Part shown: piece after piece, positions 26,145 through 35,464 of the stretch
Layout of the letters: every line of letters starts with the position of its first letter
Numbering within the stretch: the first letter of the stretch is position 1
Origin: an uncultured Porphyromonadaceae bacterium
Lineage (GTDB): Bacteria > Bacteroidota > Bacteroidia > Bacteroidales > Muribaculaceae
Direction: 5' to 3'
Assembly: GCA_947427285.1 (NCBI GenBank)
Contig: CANEHE010000012.1
Coordinates: 1 to 54,840, forward strand
Length of the DNA: 54,840 nucleotides
Notes under the pieces: generated by a model
The model's database searches: none
Told to the model about the DNA's origin: nothing
Seen by the model: only the letters and a program-made list of their open reading frames with translations
Made by a program: the position numbers and the translations under genes

Positions 26145-27023
26145 TTATTCTGCGGGTGTGAGATAGAATACCCCGTTTGCAACTATTGTTGAAGGGCCGG
26201 TAAGCATAAAATTACCTGAATCGGGTTGACGTGTCACAGATAGAATCCCTCCTTTCAAACGCATAGTCACTATCAGAGATGTGCATCCTGTGAGCCATGC
26301 GGCGGCAGCTACGGCACATGCTCCTGTGCCGCATGCTTGAGTTTCACCATGACCTGGTTCCCAGACTCGTATATCATAATGACCGTTACCTGTTTTGTGG
26401 ACAAATTCCACTGTCGCATTTTTTGGCCATCGGGGATGACTGCTTATTAAGGGTGCGTTGGAAAGGAAATTGCTGTCTGAAAGATCATCAGTGAACACTA
26501 TTCCATGCGGATATCCCATTGACACTGGAAAAATCGTGAATGCGCGTTCCCCGGCAGTGAGAATCACTCTGCCGAAAGCATCGCGTGTGACCGGAAGATT
26601 GGGAGAATTGAAATCTGGGTAGCCCATATCTACTGTGACCACAGCGTGTCTATCGGATAATTTTTCGATTTGTGTGCTGATTATACCGTTATCTGTTTCC
26701 ACGGTTATGAGCGACGATGATGTGATACCGGTAGCACGGGCATAGAGTGCCACACAGCGTAGACTATTCCCATATCCATTGGCCTTTGTACCATCAGGAT
26801 TGTATAGGATCATACGTACAGTCGCAGTTTCTGAGGGTAATATCACAATCATTCCGTCGGCTCCTATACCTTTGTTGCAGTCTGTGATTGCGGATGCAAG
26901 ATCGGATAGACAGTCATGAGGGGTGCAACGGGTATAGTCAAGGCAGATAAAACTGTTGCCTGTACCATGGAGTTTTGTGAACTGCAGAGGATTATGTATA
27001 TTATTGAAGGGGTAAGATGCCAT
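26145..27023 (-). CDS. dapF: Diaminopimelate epimerase family protein with an altered active site
   Basis: 292 residues, normal length. DapF turns LL- into meso-diaminopimelate for lysine and peptidoglycan, using two Cys residues as acid and base. The second is present: Cys231 in 'QACGTGACAVAAA'. The first should lie in 'MCGNGxRC', but here the segment reads 'ANGYGNSLRC', with Tyr84 (TAT) in place of Cys and Gly to Ser after the Asn. Substrate-binding segments 'KLHGTGNSF' and 'GYPHGIVF' are kept, as is 'IGADGMIVI'. The enzyme may be inactive, may have another activity, or the codon may be a single G-to-A change of TGT. It starts 36 bases after the Crp-family gene. Confidence 0.85.
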   Translation of the reverse strand: MASYPFNNIHNPLQFTKLHGTGNSFICLDYTRCTPHDCLSDLASAITDCNKGIGADGMIVILPSETATVRMILYNPDGTKANGYGNSLRCVALYARATGITSSSLITVETDNGIISTQIEKLSDRHAVVTVDMGYPDFNSPNLPVTRDAFGRVILTAGERAFTIFPVSMGYPHGIVFTDDLSDSNFLSNAPLISSHPRWPKNATVEFVHKTGNGHYDIRVWEPGHGETQACGTGACAVAAAAWLTGCTSLIVTMRLKGGILSVTRQPDSGNFMLTGPSTIVANGVFYLTPAE

Positions 27024-27059
27024 GGGGTATGATGTTTTTACGTAGGGATCATCCGTATA

Positions 27060-27761
27060 TCATCCGTATCGGGATATTTTTTTTAGTTGAGCCGGATTTA
27101 TGATTTTTATTCGTCGTCCATCTACAAGAATCAGTTTTTCCTCGACAAAAGTACCTAATGTACGTGTGGCATTTGAGGAGGTCATGTTAGAAAGGCTTGC
27201 GAGGTCTTCCCTGCTCATGCATATCCTGAGGGTAGCGTCATCATCTTCCAGACCGTAATTGTCTGCCAGAAGAAGCAATGCTTCGGCAAGTCGTCCTCGA
27301 ATATGTTTTTGCGTAAGGGTGACAATCTTATCATCACTGCCACCGAGGTTTCGAGAGAGCTCATGAATGAAAAAACGTGCGAGAGCATTGTTTTCCCGCA
27401 GAAGTAGCTCAACCACTTTCATTGGAATACATCCTACAATACTCGGTTCGAAAGCAGCCGCTGAAGATGTATAATTTTCTCCGGCGAAATAAGCTCTGTA
27501 GCCGAAATATTGCACCGGTCTATAAAGTCTTATAATCTGAACCCTATCGCCTACGCCACTTTTGAATGTCTTCACTTTCCCTTCAAGAAGTACCAGAAGA
27601 CTTTCCGGAGTTTCTCCTCCGGCATATATTAGTTGGTTTTTCTTGAAAGAATGGAGCGTGAAATTACGCGTGACCACGCTTCTCTGTTCTGGAAGAAGTA
27701 CTTCCCACAGATGGGCCATATCGTTGGCCAATATCCGCTCAGGATCTGTATTTTGTTTCAT
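27060..27761 (-). CDS. Crp/Fnr-family transcriptional regulator
   Basis: 233 residues from the ATG at 27761. The open frame extends to 28046, but that would place the start inside the tRNA gene and upstream of a good promoter. The N-terminal cyclic-nucleotide-binding-type beta-barrel includes 'LIYAGGETPESLLVLLEGKVKTF' and 'RAYFAGENYTSSAAAFEPS' (in pieces). The C-terminal winged helix holds 'MSREDLASLSNMTSSNATRTLGTFVEE', with the recognition helix around 'SSNATRTLG'. The Cys cluster of oxygen-sensing FNR is absent. It heads a probable crp-dapF-glnN unit. The ligand is unknown. Confidence 0.88.
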   Translation of the reverse strand: MKQNTDPERILANDMAHLWEVLLPEQRSVVTRNFTLHSFKKNQLIYAGGETPESLLVLLEGKVKTFKSGVGDRVQIIRLYRPVQYFGYRAYFAGENYTSSAAAFEPSIVGCIPMKVVELLLRENNALARFFIHELSRNLGGSDDKIVTLTQKHIRGRLAEALLLLADNYGLEDDDATLRICMSREDLASLSNMTSSNATRTLGTFVEEKLILVDGRRIKIINPAQLKKISRYG

Positions 27762-27878
27762 TGCCGTCCAAAAAACGTATGGTATGGGAAAGTATGATAA
27801 TCCGCGTACCGTCTTAACCTGTAGATAATATATGCCTGTCCGTAATTGTCGGAAACTATCGGCAATTGTTATAAAACA

Positions 27879-27909
27879 CAAATTTACGACATATTTTTTT
27901 AACAGCAAA
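27879..27909 (-). promoter_or_regulatory. Promoter of crp-dapF-glnN
   Basis: On the minus strand: TTTG (27909-27906), 19 bases, TAAATTTG (27886-27879). This gives a leader of roughly 110 bases to the ATG at 27761. It supports rejecting the longer start. Confidence 0.75.
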
Positions 27910-27956
27910 ATTTTTATTTTTATCCGCAAATTTTTCACAAAAAAATAACAGGAAAG

Positions 27957-27988
27957 TTTGGTGGGTTCGGAAAAAGGTTGTAACTTTG
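27957..27988 (+). promoter_or_regulatory. Promoter of the initiator tRNA
   Basis: TTTG at 27957-27960, 20 bases, TAACTTTG at 27981-27988. The mature tRNA starts 17 bases later. It is divergent from the Crp-family promoter, with about 48 bases between the two -33 elements. Confidence 0.85.
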
Positions 27989-28004
27989 CACTCGTAAAAG
28001 ACAT

Positions 28005-28076
<72 letters not shown>

Positions 28077-28081
28077 CAAAG

Positions 28082-28107
28082 AAAGCCGACTCAAAAAAGT
28101 CGGCTTT
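28082..28107 (+). terminator. Terminator downstream of the tRNA
   Basis: AAAGCCGAC (28082-28090) pairs with GTCGGCTTT (28099-28107), followed by a short T end (TTTTCAT). It sits six bases after the tRNA and just before the pseudouridine synthase gene. Confidence 0.8.
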
Positions 28108-28122
28108 TCATATTAATTATGT

Positions 28123-28809
28123 ATGGAAGTAATCTACGAAGATAATCATATAATTATTGTCAATAAGGCGGTAGGAGAGATCGTACAGGGAGATAAAACA
28201 GGAGATGAACCCCTATCTGAAATCGTCAAGAAGTGGCTTAAAGAGAAATATTCCAAGCTTGGCAATGTTTTTTGTGGGGTAGTGCATCGTATTGATCGTC
28301 CTGTGAGTGGTGTTGTTGTATTTGCTAAGACGTCAAAGGCTCTTTCCCGACTTAATGATATGATCCGCAAGGGTGAATTACATAAGACTTATTATGCTCT
28401 TGTGGAGGGATGCCCAAAAATAAAGGAAAACATTCTTGAGGATATGCTTGTGAGCAATAGTAAACTCAATAAAACGTTTATAGCCAGAGAAGGGCAGGAG
28501 GGGGCAAAAAAATCTATTCTTCACTATAAAGTTGTAGCGAAAGGGGAGAGGTATTCTCTTTTGGAAATCAAGCTAATTACTGGAAGAAAACATCAGATCC
28601 GCTGTCAGTTGGCAGCTCTTGGACATCCCATCAAGGGAGACTTGAAGTATGGAGCTCGACGAAGCAATCCAGACGGAGGTATTTCATTGCATGCCAGTAG
28701 AGTGGAATTTTTGCATCCGGTAAGCAAAAAGATGATCCTTTCAGAAGCTCCTATGCCGATCGATATGCGTAAGATATTGACTGCTACCGGGAATTTTAGT
28801 GAAATTTAA
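28123..28809 (+). CDS. RluA-family RNA pseudouridine synthase
   Basis: 228 residues, without an N-terminal S4 domain. It isomerises uridine to pseudouridine in rRNA or tRNA. The catalytic motif is 'GVVHRIDRPVSGVVVFAKT' with Asp58. 'YYALVEG' and 'EIKLITGRKHQIRCQLAALGHPIKGDLKYGA' (in pieces) are the other family blocks. The short, S4-less form resembles the RluA/TruC subgroup. It begins 46 bases after the initiator tRNA, beyond its terminator, and I do not see a separate clear promoter. Confidence 0.9.
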   Translation: MEVIYEDNHIIIVNKAVGEIVQGDKTGDEPLSEIVKKWLKEKYSKLGNVFCGVVHRIDRPVSGVVVFAKTSKALSRLNDMIRKGELHKTYYALVEGCPKIKENILEDMLVSNSKLNKTFIAREGQEGAKKSILHYKVVAKGERYSLLEIKLITGRKHQIRCQLAALGHPIKGDLKYGARRSNPDGGISLHASRVEFLHPVSKKMILSEAPMPIDMRKILTATGNFSEI

Positions 28810-28866
28810 AACTGGATATTTATTGCGGGATTTTGTTGCTGATAAAATTTTGAACTTGCAAAAAAG

Positions 28867-28898
28867 TTTGGTTATATGAAAAATTGTGATTAATTTTG
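28867..28898 (+). promoter_or_regulatory. Promoter of rpsP
   Basis: TTTG (28867-28870), 20 bases, TAATTTTG (28891-28898). The leader to the ATG at 28986 is about 80 bases, a plausible site for ribosomal-protein control, although no strong fold is evident. Confidence 0.8.
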
Positions 28899-28985
28899 CA
28901 GTCGCAATTCATTTTGGTATGGGATGCATGCCAATGAATGCGAAAACAATCAAATACTTTAATACACAAACAACCGGTAAAGTTT

Positions 28986-29543
28986 ATGGCAACAAAAATC
29001 AGATTGCAGCGTCATGGCCGTAAGAGCTACGCTTACTATCCGATAGTTATCGCCGATAGCAGGGCACCACGAGATGGTAGATTTATTGAAAGGATAGGTT
29101 CCTATAATCCGAACACTAATCCTGCTACAATAAGTTTGAACTTCGACCGTGCGCTGTATTGGGTAGAGGTCGGTGCTCAGCCTACCGACACTGTTCGTTC
29201 CATTCTTTCTCATGAGGGAGTGATGTTGATGAAACATCTTCGTGGAGGAGTAAAGAAAGGTGCATTCAATGAAGAAGAGGCACAGCGTCGTTTCGATGCT
29301 TGGAAAGCCAATCGTAACAAGGCTACGGACGCAGTTCAGGCAAAACTATCTGCTAAAGCGGAGGCGGATGCGAAAGCCCGTATGGATGCTGAAGCTGAAA
29401 AGAATCGCCTGAAAGGCGAGGAAGTAGCCAAAAAGAAGGCTGAAAAGATTGCTGCGGAGGAAGCCGCTGCCAAGGCTGCCCTTGAAGCTGAAGCTGCCGC
29501 ACTGGAGAACGAAGAAAACACCGAAGTTTCTTCGGAAGAGTAA
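28986..29543 (+). CDS. rpsP: 30S ribosomal protein S16 with Bacteroidetes C-terminal extension
   Basis: 185 residues from the ATG at 28986. The frame opens further upstream, but '[21 protein letters not shown]' is the conserved S16 N-terminus. Residues 1-80 are the S16 core ('[17 protein letters not shown]', '[20 protein letters not shown]'). Residues of about 110-185 form a charged Ala/Glu/Lys-rich helical tail ending 'NTEVSSEE', as is usual in Bacteroidetes S16. The usual neighbours rimM and trmD are absent. The gene has its own promoter and terminator. Confidence 0.95.
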   Translation: MATKIRLQRHGRKSYAYYPIVIADSRAPRDGRFIERIGSYNPNTNPATISLNFDRALYWVEVGAQPTDTVRSILSHEGVMLMKHLRGGVKKGAFNEEEAQRRFDAWKANRNKATDAVQAKLSAKAEADAKARMDAEAEKNRLKGEEVAKKKAEKIAAEEAAAKAALEAEAAALENEENTEVSSEE

Positions 29544-29560
29544 TCTGGAGTAATACAAAA

Positions 29561-29605
29561 CCAACAGTGCTTGTTATAGGGATTCTACATAACAAGCACT
29601 GTTGG
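29561..29605 (+). terminator. Terminator of rpsP
   Basis: A 17-base-pair perfect stem, CCAACAGTGCTTGTTAT against ATAACAAGCACTGTTGG, with an 11-base loop. TTTATTTAT follows. Confidence 0.9.
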
Positions 29606-29787
29606 TTTATTTATAGAGCCTGCTGTGTTTAGATTATGTTTAAATTCTAAGCCAGCATTGTTTCAATAATATTCATAATGGGCATTATGTTAAATAGGAT
29701 ATTTAGGATGGAGGATTCTCCATCTCTCTATCTGTTTTTTTGTTGAACGATTTTTAATCCTTTGCCTATTACTATGAAATTAGTTCG

Positions 29788-29795
29788 TAATTTTG
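29788..29795 (+). promoter_or_regulatory. -7-like element right at the DUF2284 start
   Basis: TAATTTTG ends four bases before the ATG at 29800. TTTG at 29761-29764 is 23 bases upstream, slightly too far. If used, the transcript would be leaderless or nearly so. The remaining 29606-29787 is AT-rich and shows no gene. Confidence 0.35.
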
Positions 29796-29799
29796 CTAT

Positions 29800-30345
29800 A
29801 TGAAAGAGATTTTGATTGCTGAATTGGATGTCAGATCATTCATTGAGGAATATAGGAATGTGCCTTATTTTTTAGAGTTATGCAAGGAATGTGGCAATTA
29901 TAATAATTCATGGTTGTGTCCTCCATTTGATTTCGATGCTGATGCAAGATTGACACAATGGCTAAACGCCTTAATTGTACTTTGTCGTTTTGATTTCCCT
30001 GTAGGCCAAAATCGGGTGAATTGTGCGATGTCGTTGATTAGGGATACTCGTATAGAGTTGGAAAAAAGGTTGCTTGAACTTGAAAGTAAATATTGTGGTC
30101 TGGCATTTGGTTTCAGTGGAGAGTGTCTCCAATGTCATAAATGTGCCAGACTTGTAGGGAAACCATGTATTCATCCCGATAAGGCGCGTCCAGCCATAGA
30201 AGCGTATGGATTTAATGTGGCCAAGACATTGAAAAACTTGTTTGACATTGATATGGAATGGGCTAAGGATGGTATATTACCGTCAAGGCTCTCAATCGTA
30301 GGTGCCCTTTTTCATAATAAGAAAAAAGGCGAGATTATGTTTTAG
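29800..30345 (+). CDS. DUF2284 Cys-rich putative metal-binding protein
   Basis: 181 residues with no signal peptide. Conserved Cys clusters are 'CKECGNYNNSWLCPPFDF' near the N-terminus and 'GECLQCHKCARLVGKPCIHP' in the C-terminal half. The second resembles a ferredoxin-like iron-sulfur site. These are the hallmarks of DUF2284, for which metal or Fe-S binding is predicted but no reaction is established to my knowledge. It stands alone between the rpsP terminator and its own hairpin, convergent with glnS. Confidence 0.8.
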   Translation: MKEILIAELDVRSFIEEYRNVPYFLELCKECGNYNNSWLCPPFDFDADARLTQWLNALIVLCRFDFPVGQNRVNCAMSLIRDTRIELEKRLLELESKYCGLAFGFSGECLQCHKCARLVGKPCIHPDKARPAIEAYGFNVAKTLKNLFDIDMEWAKDGILPSRLSIVGALFHNKKKGEIMF

Positions 30346-30347
30346 TT

Positions 30348-30376
30348 AAAGAGCCACCCAGAATGGATGGCTCTTT
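30348..30376. terminator. Terminator between the DUF2284 gene and glnS
   Basis: AAAGAGCCA (30348-30356) with TGGCTCTTT (30368-30376), an 11-base loop, just after the TAG at 30343-30345. It could serve both convergent genes. Confidence 0.75.
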
Positions 30377-30419
30377 AGATATAATTATATTTTTGTATAG
30401 TTAAGATTCTAATATATGT

Positions 30420-32129
30420 TTATTTAGCAGATTTTTTCATTTCCTTTGCCCAAGTATCTTTAAGACCGATGGTTTTATTAAAAATCAGGCGGCTTGAATC
30501 TGAATCCGGATCCACTGTGTAGTATCCAAGCCGGGTGAATTGATACCTCTCCCCTGTTTTCGCCCGTTTAGCGAGCCATGGTTCAATCATTACATTCTGA
30601 CGGATTATTAGAGAATGTGGATTAAGCAAGTCGCGGAAATCACCTTCTTCTGCTGATGGATTTTCTACAGCAAAAAGTCTGTCGTAATCACGTACTTCGG
30701 CTTTTACGGCTGTCGGAACTGATACCCAATGCAGTGTACCTTTAACTTTGCGGTCAGCACCGGGAAGTCCACTACGTGTTTCGGGATCATAAGTAGCTTG
30801 AATTTCGGTTATGTTGCCATCTTTGTCTTTTGTCACTCCTATGCAGAGGACAATATAGGCACCTTTAAGCCTTACCTCCTTTCCTGGAGTCATCCTGAAA
30901 AACTTTTTAGGCGGATTTTCCATAAAGTCTTCCCGTTCAATCCAAAGTTCACGCGTGAAAGGCATCTGATGAGTTCCTTCGGATAAATCTTCCGGATTAT
31001 TGTCCATTTCCATCATTTCAGTCTTATCTTCAGGATAGTTCGTAAGAATGAGCTTTACAGGATTCTGGACCGCGCTGACACGGGTAGCAGTTTTATTAAG
31101 GTCTTCGCGAACAGAATGTTCAAGAAGTTCAATATGATTCAAAGCTTCATATTTGGTGTAACCAATCTTGTTGATGAATTCTTTTATTGCCGAAGGGGTG
31201 TAACCTCGTCTGCGGAGACCACAAAGAGTCGGCATTCTGGGGTCATCCCAACCATTCACAAGCTTCTCTTTTACAAGCTGAAGTAGTTTACGCTTGCTCA
31301 TCACTGTATATGTAAGGTTGAGACGGTTGAATTCTATCTGTCTTGGACAATATGTATCGTCTGCGAGCTCTTTGACGAAGTATTCATATAGAGGGCGGTG
31401 CGGTACAAATTCCAAGGTACATATAGAATGAGTAACACCTTCAAAATAATCACTCTGTCCGTGGGCAAAATCGTACATGGGATATACTTTCCATTTGTCG
31501 CCGGTTCGCCAGTGGGGTGTTTTTATTATGCGATACATAATCGGATCGCGAAAATGCATGTTTGAGTTGGACATGTCGATCTTGGCACGAAGCACCATTG
31601 TGCCCTCTTCAAACTCTCCTGCATTCATTCTTTCAAATAGATCGAGATTTTCTTCTATCGGTCTGTCTCTGAAAGGGGAATTAATGCCGGGTTCGGTTGG
31701 AGTTCCCTTTTGGCTTGCAATCTCTTCGCTTGTCTGCTCATCAACGTATGCTTTCCCTTCGCGAATCATTCTTTTTGCGAGTTCAAATAGCTGAGGGAAG
31801 TAATCGGAAGCGTAATAGAGACGATTGTCCCAATCAAATCCAAGCCATTTTATGTCTCGCTTTATAGCTTCCACATATTCCGTATCTTCTTTTTGCGGGT
31901 TTGTGTCATCAAATCTCAGATTGCATGTGCCTCCGAATTTCTCAGCGATGCCGAAATCCATAATGAATGCCTTGGCATGCCCTATGTGAAGATATCCGTT
32001 TGGTTCCGGAGGAAATCGTGTGTTGAGTCTACCGCCGTTTTTGCCGTTTTCAAGATCGGCTTTTATTTCCTGTTCTATGAAATTAAGGCCATTTTCATTG
32101 ACCACAGTTTCATCTTTTATTTCAGTCAT
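30420..32129 (-). CDS. glnS: Glutaminyl-tRNA synthetase
   Basis: 569 residues, class I synthetase that charges tRNA-Gln. The HIGH motif is exact (residues 48-51 in 'PNGYLHIGHAKA') and the KMSKS-type loop is 'VMSKRKL'. 'RFDDTNPQKEDTEYV' and 'PTLCGLRRRGYTPSAIKEF' are typical of GlnRS over GluRS. The C-terminal beta-barrel anticodon domain is complete ('RTGLPG'-type region read as 'RSGLPGADRKVKGTLHW'). It lies 54 bases after carB on the same strand and may share its transcript. The presence of GlnRS implies direct charging rather than the amidotransferase route. Confidence 0.96.
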   Translation of the reverse strand: MTEIKDETVVNENGLNFIEQEIKADLENGKNGGRLNTRFPPEPNGYLHIGHAKAFIMDFGIAEKFGGTCNLRFDDTNPQKEDTEYVEAIKRDIKWLGFDWDNRLYYASDYFPQLFELAKRMIREGKAYVDEQTSEEIASQKGTPTEPGINSPFRDRPIEENLDLFERMNAGEFEEGTMVLRAKIDMSNSNMHFRDPIMYRIIKTPHWRTGDKWKVYPMYDFAHGQSDYFEGVTHSICTLEFVPHRPLYEYFVKELADDTYCPRQIEFNRLNLTYTVMSKRKLLQLVKEKLVNGWDDPRMPTLCGLRRRGYTPSAIKEFINKIGYTKYEALNHIELLEHSVREDLNKTATRVSAVQNPVKLILTNYPEDKTEMMEMDNNPEDLSEGTHQMPFTRELWIEREDFMENPPKKFFRMTPGKEVRLKGAYIVLCIGVTKDKDGNITEIQATYDPETRSGLPGADRKVKGTLHWVSVPTAVKAEVRDYDRLFAVENPSAEEGDFRDLLNPHSLIIRQNVMIEPWLAKRAKTGERYQFTRLGYYTVDPDSDSSRLIFNKTIGLKDTWAKEMKKSAK

Positions 32130-32183
32130 GAGTTGTCAGATGTAAGTGTAATAAATCAGATGTTCAATTATCACGCATTATCC

Positions 32184-35100
32184 TTAGTACTCGTTCCATG
32201 CTTTGATGCCTATTTCATCGACCGACATTTCGCAGAAAGCGTTTATGAAAGCTGAGGCAAGACGTGCGTTGGTGATAAGAGGGATGTTTAGGTCAACAGC
32301 TGCCCGTCGTATTTTGTATCCATTACTTATCTCTTTATCAGATAGATTTTTGGGGATATTGACAACCATGTCGATTTTGTGAGTCCTGATCATGTCAAGC
32401 AGCTGGGGTTCTCCATTCTCGTTTGGCCAATAGACTCTGATGGCCGGAATGCCGTTTTCACAAAGGAAACGATGTGTCCCTTCGGTAGCATAGATTGTGT
32501 ATCCTTTTCGATGGAGTTTTCTGGCAGGCTCAAGCAGAGCCACTTTTTGACGGGCTCCTCCGGAACTTATGAGTACCGATTTCTTTGGTACAACATAACC
32601 TACGGAAAGCATCGCCTTCAGTATGGCTTCGTTTGTGTCATCTCCGATGCATCCGACTTCTCCGGTTGAACTCATATCCACACCGAGCACTGGATCGGCT
32701 CCCTGCAGACGAGAGAATGAGAACTGCGATGCCTTGATGCCTACATAGTCAAGATCGAAAGCGGATTTCCCCGGTTTATCGATTTCTTGTCCGAGCATGA
32801 CGCGAGTAGCGGCATCTATAAAATTCTGTTTGGAAACTTTGCTCACAAACGGGAATGAACGGGATGCCCTCAAATTGCATTCTATGACTTTGATGTCATT
32901 GTCTTTTGCAAGAAACTGTATATTGAATGGTCCGGATATGTGAAGTGCCTTGGCAATCTTTCCGGATATTTTCTTGATTCGTCTCATGGTTTCCACATAC
33001 AATTTTTGTGGAGGGAACTGTATAGTGGCATCTCCGGAATGGACACCGGCAAATTCAATATGTTCCGAAATGGCATACAATTTGATTTCACCATCCTGAG
33101 CTACAGCATCCATTTCAATTTCTTTAGCCTGCTGTATAAATTCACTAACCACAACGGGATGACGTTTGGATACATTGGCTGCAAGTCGAAGGAAACGTGT
33201 GAGTTCCTCTTCATTGGAACATACGTTCATTGCAGCTCCCGACAGGACATAAGATGGACGGACAAGCACTGGGAATCCTACTTCCGCCACAAATTCATCG
33301 ATAGCTTCAATAGAAGTGAGCTCTCTCCAACGAGGCTGGTCAACTCCGATTGAATCACACAGAGAGGAGAATTTGTTCCGGTCTTCTGCGCGATCTATAT
33401 CATAGGCCTGAGTACCGAGTATGTGCTGTCCGGATGTGTCCAGACGCATGGCAAGATTATTCGGGATCTGTCCTCCTGTGGATAGAATCACGCCGTGTGG
33501 ATTTTCAAGTTCAAGAATGTCCATCACACGTTCGTATGTGAGTTCGTCGAAATACAGACGTTCACACATATCATAATCGGTGGATACAGTCTCTGGGTTG
33601 TAGTTTATCATTACCGGACGATATCCTTCCTTTGCGACAGTAAGCAAAGCATTGACTCCACACCAATCGAATTCGACAGAACTGCCGATACGATAGGCAC
33701 CTGAACCTAACACTACAACCGAACGTCCGTCGTTTTCGTATGTTATATCGTTTTCGTCTCCATTATATGTGAGGTATAGATAGTTGGTCTGAGCCGGGTA
33801 TTCAGCTGCAAGAGTATCTATCTGTTTTACTACCGGAATAATGTTCAGAGCTTTGCGCCGGAGACGTATTTCATCGGAAAGTTCTTCGCTGTGTTGGTTC
33901 ATCTGGTTGCCATATATCGCACGTCCAATCTGGAAGTCGCTGAATCCCTGTCTCTTTGCGATGCGAAGAAGCCGTTCCGGTACTTCTTCGATAGAGGAGA
34001 ATGTCGCTAATTCTTTTCCTGTCTCGACTACATGACGGAGTTTTTCAAGAAACCAACGGTCTATTTTGGTCAACTCATGGATCTTCTCTATTGTGAAACC
34101 ATGACGCAATGCTGTGGCTATGGCAAATATTCTCATATCAGTCGGTTCGCGGAGCGCAGTCTCAATGTTGTCTTTTGACACTTCCTTGTTTTCCACGAAT
34201 CCGTGCATTCCCCGCCCGATCATTCGCAAACCCTTCTGAATGGCTTCTTCGAAAGTACGTCCGATGGACATGACTTCTCCAACTGATTTCATGGAAGAAC
34301 CGATCTCGCGGCGCACTCCATGAAATTTACCCATGTCCCAGCGTGGAATCTTGCAGACTATATAATCAAGTGCCGGTTCGAAAAATGCGGACGTAGACTT
34401 TGTGACTGAGTTCTTGAGTTGATGCAAGCCATAGCCGAGTCCAAGTTTTGCGGCTACGAAAGCCAAGGGATAGCCTGTGGCTTTCGATGCGAGAGCGGAG
34501 CTTCGGGAAAGACGTGCGTTGACTTCAATCACGCGATATTCCATCGATTGCGGATCAAATGCATATTGGACATTGCACTCTCCTACTATTCCTATATGTC
34601 GTATGATTTTTATGGCAAGTTTGCGGAGATAGTGGTAATCCTCGTTGGAAAGAGTCTGTGAGGGGGCGACTACGATACTTTCACCGGTATGGATTCCAAG
34701 AGGATCAAAGTTCTCCATATTGCAGACCGTTATACAGTTGTCAAATCGGTCACGCACTACTTCATATTCTACTTCTTTCCATCCTTTCAGTGACTTTTCC
34801 ACTAATACCTGTGGTGAAAATGAGAGAGCTTTTTCTACCAGATGAATAAGCTCTTCGCGAGTATCGCAGAATCCGCTTCCCAGTCCACCAAGAGCATACG
34901 CAGCACGCACTATTACCGGATAACCGAGACGATCAGCTGCGGCAACTGCTCCCTCTATGTCTGAGACAGCTTCGCTTTTTATGGTCTTGACATCGATTTC
35001 ATCAAGTTTTTCCACAAAGAGCTCCCGATCTTCTGTGTCTTTGATTGCCTGAACGGGCGTTCCCAAGACCTGTACACCAAATTCTTCCAACACACCATCC

Positions 35101-35438
35101 TCGTATAGACGTACTCCACAGTTAAGGGCTGTCTGACCTCCGAAAGAGAGTAGAATGCCATCAGGTCGTTCTTTCTCTATTACTTTTCTGACAAAGTAAG
35201 GAGTAACAGGAAGAAAGTATATCTTATCGGCAAATCCTTCCGAAGTTTGTACCGTGGCAATGTTGGGATTTATGAGAACAGTCTCGATATTCTCTTCTTT
35301 AAGAGCTTTAAGGGCCTGCGAGCCACTATAGTCGAATTCGCCGGCCTCTCCTATCTTAAGAGCCCCGGATCCCAGAAGCAAAACTTTTTTCATCATCTTC
35401 GGAGTTTCTCCAGCTCCGGATTGTTTATGGTTTGTCAT
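32184..35438 (-). CDS. carB: Carbamoyl-phosphate synthase large subunit
   Basis: 1084 residues, full length. Two ATP-grasp halves are visible: the first begins 'KKVLLLGSGALKIGEAGEFDYSGSQA', the second 'SVVVLGSGAYRIGSSVEFDWCGV'. They form carboxyphosphate and then carbamoyl phosphate from bicarbonate, ammonia and two ATP. The C-terminal 140 residues are a methylglyoxal-synthase-like allosteric domain ('GYTIYATEGTHRFLCENGIPAIRVYW'). It starts 26 bases after carA. Product feeds pyrimidines and arginine. There is a 15-residue tail before 'MMKKVLLLG', so a start at one of those Mets is possible. Confidence 0.97.
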   Translation of the reverse strand: MTNHKQSGAGETPKMMKKVLLLGSGALKIGEAGEFDYSGSQALKALKEENIETVLINPNIATVQTSEGFADKIYFLPVTPYFVRKVIEKERPDGILLSFGGQTALNCGVRLYEDGVLEEFGVQVLGTPVQAIKDTEDRELFVEKLDEIDVKTIKSEAVSDIEGAVAAADRLGYPVIVRAAYALGGLGSGFCDTREELIHLVEKALSFSPQVLVEKSLKGWKEVEYEVVRDRFDNCITVCNMENFDPLGIHTGESIVVAPSQTLSNEDYHYLRKLAIKIIRHIGIVGECNVQYAFDPQSMEYRVIEVNARLSRSSALASKATGYPLAFVAAKLGLGYGLHQLKNSVTKSTSAFFEPALDYIVCKIPRWDMGKFHGVRREIGSSMKSVGEVMSIGRTFEEAIQKGLRMIGRGMHGFVENKEVSKDNIETALREPTDMRIFAIATALRHGFTIEKIHELTKIDRWFLEKLRHVVETGKELATFSSIEEVPERLLRIAKRQGFSDFQIGRAIYGNQMNQHSEELSDEIRLRRKALNIIPVVKQIDTLAAEYPAQTNYLYLTYNGDENDITYENDGRSVVVLGSGAYRIGSSVEFDWCGVNALLTVAKEGYRPVMINYNPETVSTDYDMCERLYFDELTYERVMDILELENPHGVILSTGGQIPNNLAMRLDTSGQHILGTQAYDIDRAEDRNKFSSLCDSIGVDQPRWRELTSIEAIDEFVAEVGFPVLVRPSYVLSGAAMNVCSNEEELTRFLRLAANVSKRHPVVVSEFIQQAKEIEMDAVAQDGEIKLYAISEHIEFAGVHSGDATIQFPPQKLYVETMRRIKKISGKIAKALHISGPFNIQFLAKDNDIKVIECNLRASRSFPFVSKVSKQNFIDAATRVMLGQEIDKPGKSAFDLDYVGIKASQFSFSRLQGADPVLGVDMSSTGEVGCIGDDTNEAILKAMLSVGYVVPKKSVLISSGGARQKVALLEPARKLHRKGYTIYATEGTHRFLCENGIPAIRVYWPNENGEPQLLDMIRTHKIDMVVNIPKNLSDKEISNGYKIRRAAVDLNIPLITNARLASAFINAFCEMSVDEIGIKAWNEY

Positions 35439-35464
35439 TACAAATCTTTCAGAAGATGGAAATG

